A stretch of DNA of 20,029 nucleotides from Thermoplasmata archaeon. GTDB lineage: Archaea; Thermoplasmatota; E2; UBA202; JdFR-43. The number at the start of each line of letters is the position of its first letter. Positions within the stretch are counted from its first letter, which is position 1. The translations under genes were made by a program, and so were the position numbers. The stretch lies in the NCBI GenBank assembly GCA_021158865.1, contig JAGGSX010000035.1, positions 1-20,029 of the forward strand, written 5' to 3'. The notes under the pieces are model-generated. The model saw only the letters and a list, made by a program, of their open reading frames with translations. It made no database searches and was not told where the DNA came from. Shown in pieces: positions 16,101-20,029 of the stretch.

Positions 16101-16337
16101 ATGGCAGAATTGGAATTTTATGGAAGTGCGACTGTAGGAGAGCGTGGTCAAATAGCATTGCCTGCAAATTTGAGAAGGGGGCTGAATATAAAAGCGGGAG
16201 ATAAAATATTGATATTTGGCAAAAAAGAATGGAAGAAATGGGGATTTATAGCAGCAAAAGCAGAGGTTTTGGAAAAATTGATACAGGAAATTGAGAAAGA
16301 AATAAGAAAATTAATAAAAGGCGCTAAGGATGAATAA
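16101..16337 (+). CDS. AbrB/SpoVT-type DNA-binding protein
   Basis: The N-terminal 45 residues match the swapped-hairpin AbrB domain: YGSATVGERGQIALPANLRR followed by GLNIKAGDKILIFG. The remaining 30 residues form a charged helix (EVLEKLIQEIEKEIRKLIKG) that may dimerise it. At 78 residues it is a one-domain regulator, not paired with a toxin gene, so an antitoxin role is unlikely here. It is divergent from the RND transporter gene with about 88 nt between starts, and that arrangement suggests it could regulate the transporter. Confidence 0.85.
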   Translation: MAELEFYGSATVGERGQIALPANLRRGLNIKAGDKILIFGKKEWKKWGFIAAKAEVLEKLIQEIEKEIRKLIKGAKDE

Positions 16338-16398
16338 TGATTAAATTATTGAAGCAATATTGCCTGCAATAAATCTGTTGTCACGGGCTCATCCAAAA

Positions 16399-16409
16399 GT
16401 TTATTTATT
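16399..16409 (+). promoter_or_regulatory. TATA box of the S8e-SRP19 operon
   Basis: GTTTATTTATT is centred about 25 nt before the ATG at 16428. Confidence 0.5.
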
Positions 16410-16427
16410 GGCTTTTTATATGCCAAC

Positions 16428-16808
16428 ATGCAATGGCATGGAAGAGCAGGAAGAAAGGAAACAGGTGGCAGGAGAAGAATTGCAAGGAAGAAAAGAAAAT
16501 ATGAAATGGGAAGAGACCCAATACTTCCTGTAATAGGAGAGGATAAGCTAAAAAAATTGCGTGTTAGAGGAGGAAGTTATAAAATGCGTGTTGTGGCAGC
16601 CAAATACGCAAATGTAACAGACCCAAAGACTGGAAAAACAAAAAAATTGGAGATAAAAGATGTTCTGGAAAATCCTGCAAATCCACATTATGTAAGGCGA
16701 GATATAATAACAAAGGGCTCTATTATTGAAACAGAAATTGGAAAGGCAAGAATTACCTCCCGCCCGGGGCAGCACGGCGTTGTTAATGCTATTTTAGTTG
16801 AAACATGA
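16428..16808 (+). CDS. rps8e: Small ribosomal subunit protein S8e
   Basis: The protein starts MQWHGRAGRKETGG, the characteristic N-terminus of archaeal S8e, and contains the basic stretch RRRIARKKRKYEMGR and the C-terminal SRPGQHGVVNAILVE segment. Length of 126 residues is normal. It belongs to the 30S subunit. The gene overlaps the following SRP19 gene by 4 nt (ATGA), showing a translationally coupled operon that pairs ribosome and signal recognition particle parts. Confidence 0.97.
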   Translation: MQWHGRAGRKETGGRRRIARKKRKYEMGRDPILPVIGEDKLKKLRVRGGSYKMRVVAAKYANVTDPKTGKTKKLEIKDVLENPANPHYVRRDIITKGSIIETEIGKARITSRPGQHGVVNAILVET

Positions 16809-17095
16809 GAGATAAATGGGTTTTATGGCCAATCTATTTCGATTTAAGGACTTCAAGGAGAAGAAGGAAGTTATCAAAAAATTTGGCTGTGAATGAGCCC
16901 AATATAGAAGAGATTTATAAAGCAGCAAAAAAATTGGGATTGAATCCCATTAAAGAAGAAAAGGCATATCCTTCAAGATGGTGGCGCAAAGAAGGATGCA
17001 TTTTAATTGAAAAAAAGGAAAAAAAAGTGGAGACAATCAGAAAAATTGCAGAAATAATAAAACAGAATAGAAGCAGTAGCGAAAAAACACATTAG
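16805..17095 (+). CDS. srp19: Signal recognition particle 19 kDa protein
   Basis: SRP19 binds 7S RNA and prepares it for SRP54 in co-translational targeting of membrane and secreted proteins. The features seen are DKWVLWPIYFDLRTSRRRRK and LAVNEPNIEEIYKAAKKLGL, then the AYPSRWWRKEGCILIE segment typical of archaeal members. The 96 residues are standard. The start is fixed by the ATGA overlap with S8e. Its stop codon at 17093-17095 lies at the very edge of the accessory region; a T-rich stretch (17097-17107) right after it may terminate the transcript. Confidence 0.95.
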   Translation: MRDKWVLWPIYFDLRTSRRRRKLSKNLAVNEPNIEEIYKAAKKLGLNPIKEEKAYPSRWWRKEGCILIEKKEKKVETIRKIAEIIKQNRSSSEKTH

Positions 17096-17096
17096 T

Positions 17097-17195
17097 CTTT
17101 TTCTTTCCCCATCTTATGCTCGTAAAAGATGCAAGAGGAACCCATTCATACATGAATTCATAGCCACATTTTAGGCATTTCAATTTACTCTTCAT
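17097..17195 (-). pseudogene. Truncated zinc-ribbon protein gene
   Basis: Reading from the ATG at 17195 gives MKSKLKCLKCGYEFMYEW, then VPLASFTSIRWGKKK. A single CxxC pair and the aromatic stretch look like the first half of a small archaeal zinc ribbon, whose second CxxC would follow. Instead, the frame runs into antisense of the SRP19 gene's 3' end (TNVFF...), so the homologous part stops within a few bases of the SRP19 stop. A strong Shine-Dalgarno sequence, AGAGGTGA, lies a few nt upstream of the ATG, with a possible TATA (GGTTATGTAT) about 33 nt upstream. It is in the same direction as the restriction-modification genes, next to an attC-like element. I read it as a gene cut off at a recombination junction. 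Confidence 0.6.
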
Positions 17196-17260
17196 AATTT
17201 CACCTCTTTAAGGAGAAATTAGTGATACATAACCTTTTGACTTCAAGGGAAGAGAAATTT

Positions 17261-17343
17261 CGGACAACGTTTTCGGGCTATACGAAGTTTGCGAAGCAAA
17301 TTTGGGCGAAGCGTAGCGAAGTCGGATATGCACCTGTTGTCCG
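17261..17343 (-). repeat. attC-like folded element A (distal end of the restriction-modification cassette)
   Basis: The outer arms CGGACAAC (17261-17268) and GTTGTCCG (17336-17343) pair perfectly. Inside are partly pairing arms near TATAC (17279-17283) and GGATATG (17324-17330), and a hairpin TTTGC-GAA-GCAAA (17288-17300). Read on the minus strand, it runs from GGACAAC to GTTGTCC, the AAC...GTT bounds of integron attC R'' and R' boxes, with an unpaired spacer next to them. It is clearly related to element B: shared blocks include GCGAAGC, TTTGGGCG and, beyond GTT, CGAAAT. GC content is far above the surrounding DNA. It lies 42 bp after the endonuclease stop. Confidence 0.7.
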
Positions 17344-17370
17344 AGTGCGATAGCATCGAAGCGGAGAGTT

Positions 17371-17383
17371 GCCCGAAGTTTCA
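17371..17383 (+). repeat. Left copy of a 13-bp inverted repeat at the ends of the restriction-modification block
   Basis: GCCCGAAGTTTCA here and its exact reverse complement at 19346-19358 lie just inside the two attC-like elements, bracketing the methyltransferase and endonuclease genes. Confidence 0.85.
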
Positions 17384-17385
17384 TA

Positions 17386-18009
17386 TTAATTACTGCCCGC
17401 CTCTTCAATTTGTCCTAACTTTTTTTCTAATTCTTCTGGAATAGTAATTTTCAACCCATCCTTTTGTTTTTCATAATAAATAATGTCCACCTCTATTTTT
17501 TCTGTCAACATTTTTTTGGATTGGTATGTGATTGGTTTTAAACTAATGGGTATCTCCCCAATATAACCATCAATTCCCTTGCTTTCTTCCTCAGGCGTTG
17601 AGAGCCTATACCCTGTACCAAATTTTTCGGCGATCTTTTTCAATACTGCTTCTTGAAATCTCAACCCAATGAATGTTTTTACTATTACCAGATCTCTTAC
17701 CCATTGCCGGATCATATTTTCATCAATTTGACTAATAACGTCTCGGAAATTATTTATCATTTCTAAGATTTTTTTAGTTGCTCTGTCTATAGAATCTGGA
17801 TATCTTTTTAGATACCAATCCTCCCACTCCTCCAGGCTTCTACCCGTAAACTCTTTTATAAGTTCACTCATCTGACCAACAACTTTTGGCCTTGTTGCCT
17901 GAGCATTTTGGTTTGCCAAATTCATTATTTGAGTTGCATACTTTGGAAATTCTGGGGTATCTATCTCCATTAGTCTCCGTATTTCCTCAACTTTTATCTT
18001 AAACTCCAT
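17386..18009 (-). CDS. Type II restriction endonuclease, MjaI-like
   Basis: The N-terminal segment PEFPKYATQIMNLANQNAQA followed by TRPKVVGQMSELI resembles the MjaI restriction endonuclease family as I remember it; MjaI cuts at CTAG. A plausible PD-(D/E)xK-type centre is at Asp147 and Lys158 (GIDGYIGEIPISLKP, numbered from the ATG at 18009), with an upstream acidic EEES. Length of 207 residues fits a small type II enzyme. The ATG at 18009 is preferred to the GTG at 18015 because GAGGTG stands a few nt upstream as a ribosome-binding site. The gene follows the methyltransferase stop by only 9 nt, so the two form an operon with the protective enzyme first. The family assignment is from recall and needs a profile search. 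Confidence 0.8.
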   Translation of the reverse strand: MEFKIKVEEIRRLMEIDTPEFPKYATQIMNLANQNAQATRPKVVGQMSELIKEFTGRSLEEWEDWYLKRYPDSIDRATKKILEMINNFRDVISQIDENMIRQWVRDLVIVKTFIGLRFQEAVLKKIAEKFGTGYRLSTPEEESKGIDGYIGEIPISLKPITYQSKKMLTEKIEVDIIYYEKQKDGLKITIPEELEKKLGQIEEAGSN

Positions 18010-18018
18010 AAACACACC

Positions 18019-19308
18019 TCACTCCGTGACTTTTGTTTCCTCTTTACCCATTCTTTCAATTTCTATAATGTGGTTATAATTATTTTCCAACTTTGTGAAT
18101 CTGTCCTTTAAATCAAAATCAGAATTTTTATCTACGATGGCAAAACCACTCTTTATTAAATAAGCATTTACAAATATCTTATTTTTAAGATACACATATG
18201 CTTCTACCACATCATTATCTGCTACATATCCTTTATCAAATTTGAGATATACCTTCTTTTTTAGGACATATTCCCTCAAATAGGATAAAGTGGCATCCAA
18301 ATTTGTTATTACTATACCTCTTAATTTTACCAGAAGTCCAGTATCTAACTTCAATTTCCCATCCTCTAAAACATTAACCACTCTATACGATTTATTTTTA
18401 CCAAATTTTAACTTATCTGGCTCTATTATGGGCTTAGCATCTTTTATTCGCGGTATGTAATCTATGGTTTCTGGAATGATGGGTTTATCTCTTTTAATAA
18501 TCCCGATTTTTTTATTGAACATTTCTAAATCTTCTATCCTTATTTTTTTCTTTATAACTTTCAAAAAATCATCATTTATCTCATACCCTATTGCATTTCT
18601 ACCTAATTCTAACGCTACCTTTGCTGTAGTTCCGCTTCCTAAAAAAGGATCTAAAACGGTTTCACCCACAAAAGTAAACATCTTTATAACTCGTTTGGGC
18701 AACTCATCTGGAAACATTGCCTGATGGTCTATCTGCCTTGCTCCTCCAAAATACCAATGTCCGTAAAAATATTCTTTCCATTCTTCTTTAGTTAATTTTG
18801 ATTTTTCTTTGATTTCCCCGGGGATTTTTTTGCTCTTACCGGGCTTTTTGAATATGAGGATGTGCTCATAATCTATTTCTACCATTCCATTGGGTGGATA
18901 GGGATATGAACCCATCACATTTGCTCCACCAGTTGTATTCATGGTGGTCTTTTTCTGCCAGATTATTGAACCCATATAATCAAAACCCATATCCTCACAT
19001 TGTACAATTATTTCTGCGTGGAGGGGTATAATCTTGTACCTTCCATAAATTATAGATCTCGCAAATTGATCACCGATGTTAACAACTAATCTTCTTCCGG
19101 GTTCTAATACTCTATAGGACTCTTTCCATACTCTATATAAATCTTTAAGGTACTCATGGAGTGTCTGCCCATATCCAATTTGATTTTTGACTTCATAATT
19201 CTTTATTGACCAATATGGAGGTGAAGTGACAACTAACTGCACGGAATTATCCTTTATTTCCAGCATTTTACGACTATCACCTATTATTATTTTGGCCCAG
19301 TTTTCCAT
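18019..19308 (-). CDS. DNA methyltransferase (beta-class, probably N4-cytosine) with SNase-like C-terminal domain
   Basis: The catalytic motif TSPPYW at residues 28-33 comes before the S-adenosylmethionine motif DPFLGSGTT at residues 220-228, the beta-class order. SPPYW favours N4-cytosine but N6-adenine is not excluded. With the adjacent MjaI-like endonuclease it should protect the shared site, probably CTAG. Residues about 307-391 are extra: VVNVLEDGKLKLDTGLLVKL, RGI, then VYLKFDKG, EAYVYLKNKIFVNAYL and IKSGFA follow the strand order of a staphylococcal-nuclease-like OB fold. The Arg after the first strands is kept, but the DTPE-type acid pair and the later Arg of active nucleases are missing, so it is probably a non-catalytic binding module. 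The gene has its own TATA-like box about 29 nt before the ATG. Confidence 0.88.
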   Translation of the reverse strand: MENWAKIIIGDSRKMLEIKDNSVQLVVTSPPYWSIKNYEVKNQIGYGQTLHEYLKDLYRVWKESYRVLEPGRRLVVNIGDQFARSIIYGRYKIIPLHAEIIVQCEDMGFDYMGSIIWQKKTTMNTTGGANVMGSYPYPPNGMVEIDYEHILIFKKPGKSKKIPGEIKEKSKLTKEEWKEYFYGHWYFGGARQIDHQAMFPDELPKRVIKMFTFVGETVLDPFLGSGTTAKVALELGRNAIGYEINDDFLKVIKKKIRIEDLEMFNKKIGIIKRDKPIIPETIDYIPRIKDAKPIIEPDKLKFGKNKSYRVVNVLEDGKLKLDTGLLVKLRGIVITNLDATLSYLREYVLKKKVYLKFDKGYVADNDVVEAYVYLKNKIFVNAYLIKSGFAIVDKNSDFDLKDRFTKLENNYNHIIEIERMGKEETKVTE

Positions 19309-19330
19309 ATTTATTACTCACTTGTTGATA

Positions 19331-19342
19331 CTATATTAATTT
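19331..19342 (-). promoter_or_regulatory. TATA-like box of the methyltransferase-endonuclease operon
   Basis: On the minus strand this reads AAATTAATATAG, centred about 29 nt before the methyltransferase ATG. It lies between the attC-like element B and the gene, so the unit carries its own archaeal promoter. Confidence 0.5.
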
Positions 19343-19345
19343 TGC

Positions 19346-19358
19346 TGAAACTTCGGGC
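19346..19358 (-). repeat. Right copy of the 13-bp inverted repeat
   Basis: TGAAACTTCGGGC is the exact reverse complement of the copy at 17371-17383. It begins 7 nt inside the right attC-like element. Confidence 0.85.
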
Positions 19359-19364
19359 GATTTC

Positions 19365-19455
19365 GACTAACGTTCCGAGCGTATCTGAAGTCCTGCGAAG
19401 CAGGATTTGGGCGGAGTGTCGAAGGCACGAAGCCAGATACGCTTTGTTATCTGCC
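19365..19455 (-). repeat. attC-like folded element B (between the ATPase and the restriction-modification genes)
   Basis: The inner arms GCGTATCTG (19379-19387) and CAGATACGC (19434-19442) pair perfectly over 9 bp. The head contains TCCTGC-GAA-GCAGGA (19391-19405) and GTGTC-GAA-GGCAC (19417-19429). The outer arms GACTAAC (19365-19371) and GTTATCT (19446-19452) pair imperfectly and are separated from the inner arms by unequal unpaired spacers. On the minus strand the right-hand box reads GTTAGTC, matching the attC R' consensus GTTRRRY at six of seven positions. The ATPase stop is 7 nt before the element, and the methyltransferase starts about 57 nt after it. This is the spacing seen in integron cassettes. 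Confidence 0.72.
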
Positions 19456-19461
19456 GTAGCC

Positions 19462-20029
19462 TTAGATTCCATATTTCTCTTCTCTTCTTCTGAATGCCTC
19501 TTTATCTCCTTCTAAAATTGGCATGATATCTTCACGTAATTTCAGATCCTCTATTGTGCCTAACTTATAACGAATTTTATTATTTTCAAATTCAGCAATA
19601 ATTATCTGCTCAGCATCGGTATTAACAACAAGATTTGCATTATTTGTAGCAATTAGAACCTGTCTTTTCTTCTTTGCCTCTCTAAAAGCATTGACAAGTT
19701 CATCATAAATAAATTTGTTATCTAAGCTCTCTTCCGGTTGATCCACAATCAATGGATAATCTCCCTCTGCTAAAAATAGCTTTAACAAAACCGTCCCCTT
19801 CTGTCCCATTGACAGCTTGTCAAGTGATATTCCTTTAAAAAAGATTTCTGTGCTTAATGAAAAATAATCGCCAAAAGTCCATTTATAGAAGTCGTAACTA
19901 GTTCTTGTTTTCTTTAAGAGTTCCTTATTCTCAAATATTTTTTGGATGAATTCCTCAAGTGAGCCAACCAATTTCTCTAAAGTGTTCTCAGTAATCGCAG
20001 TCTCCAGTATTTTAGCACATTTTCCTATT
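19462..20029 (-). CDS. C-terminal part of an SMC/TrlF-like P-loop ATPase, 5' end outside the window
   Basis: The frame is open to the right edge of the window; the TTG near 19971 is internal. The visible 188 or so residues are the C-terminal half of an ABC/SMC-type ATPase head: signature loop LSMGQKGTVLLKLFLAE, Walker B and D-loop in YPLIVDQPEESLDNKFIYDE, and the following RQVLIATNNANLVV. The DQPE-x2-LDN wording is typical of TrlF-like and related ATPases of defence loci. In the last motif the usual switch His (ATHN) is Asn (ATNN), which may alter hydrolysis. The Walker A half and any fused domain lie outside, so the full identity is open. Its stop is 7 nt from attC-like element B. It is in the same direction as the restriction-modification genes. 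Confidence 0.75.
   Translation of the reverse strand, partial: IGKCAKILETAITENTLEKLVGSLEEFIQKIFENKELLKKTRTSYDFYKWTFGDYFSLSTEIFFKGISLDKLSMGQKGTVLLKLFLAEGDYPLIVDQPEESLDNKFIYDELVNAFREAKKKRQVLIATNNANLVVNTDAEQIIIAEFENNKIRYKLGTIEDLKLREDIMPILEGDKEAFRRREEKYGI

Noticed and set aside
16101..16337. AbrB-like protein as an antitoxin
   Set aside because: No toxin-sized gene is adjacent in the same operon; the next gene is ribosomal protein S8e with its own promoter.
17208..17408. 66-residue minus-strand open frame across attC-like element A
   Set aside because: It is an artefact of the GC-rich folded element, overlaps the endonuclease's 3' end, and shows no protein-like features.
17096..19460. Insertion sequence or transposon
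   Set aside because: No transposase is encoded, and the flanking elements are same-oriented folded sites rather than terminal inverted repeats with target duplications; the 13-bp inverted repeat alone is not enough.

Overview
The window is about 20 kb of AT-rich archaeal chromosome. The archaeal assignment rests on a class 1 release factor of the archaeal/eukaryotic type (NIKS and GGQ motifs), ribosomal protein S8e overlapping SRP19, two tRNA genes, and TATA boxes about 23-29 nt upstream of start codons, mostly without Shine-Dalgarno sequences, which points to leaderless transcripts. A euryarchaeal lineage near Thermoplasmatota is my guess. A partial di-myo-inositol-phosphate-synthase-like gene at the left edge would fit a thermophile, but that is weak.

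Positions 1-6072 hold core and envelope genes: a CDP-alcohol phosphatidyltransferase (5' part outside the window), thiL back to back with a site-2 membrane protease, a metallo-beta-lactamase-fold hydrolase and a large secreted transglutaminase-like protein. Positions 6073-8083 are less orderly: an Lrp/AsnC regulator broken by a perfect 19-bp tandem duplication, a terminator hairpin, a tiny secreted protein, a lone receiver-domain protein, tRNA-Leu(CAA), and an array of hairpin repeats that includes two identical 76-bp units. Positions 8084-12948 are housekeeping: pyruvate phosphate dikinase, aRF1, a winged-helix protein whose stop codon lies inside tRNA-Phe(GAA), and an archaetidylserine-synthase-like enzyme. 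A large RND/MMPL transporter gene converges on the latter. It is divergent from an AbrB-like gene, which is followed by the S8e-SRP19 operon.

Right of the SRP19 stop (17095) the character changes. All genes are on the minus strand and look like accessory genes: the C-terminal part of an SMC/TrlF-like ATPase running off the right edge, a DNA methyltransferase with a degenerate SNase-like C-terminal domain, an MjaI-type restriction endonuclease, and a truncated zinc-ribbon gene. Two related, GC-richer, strongly folded elements (17261-17343 and 19365-19455) sit exactly between these units. Each has outer arms ending in AAC/GTT, an unpaired spacer, inner arms and a variable hairpin head. This is the architecture of integron attC sites, and the gene orientation agrees.

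The main hypothesis is therefore that 17096-20029 is the distal end of an archaeal integron cassette array. The restriction-modification pair would be a 2-kb cassette with its own archaeal promoter, and the last cassette would be cut off at the 3' end of the SRP19 gene. No integrase is visible in the window; it would have to lie beyond the right edge.
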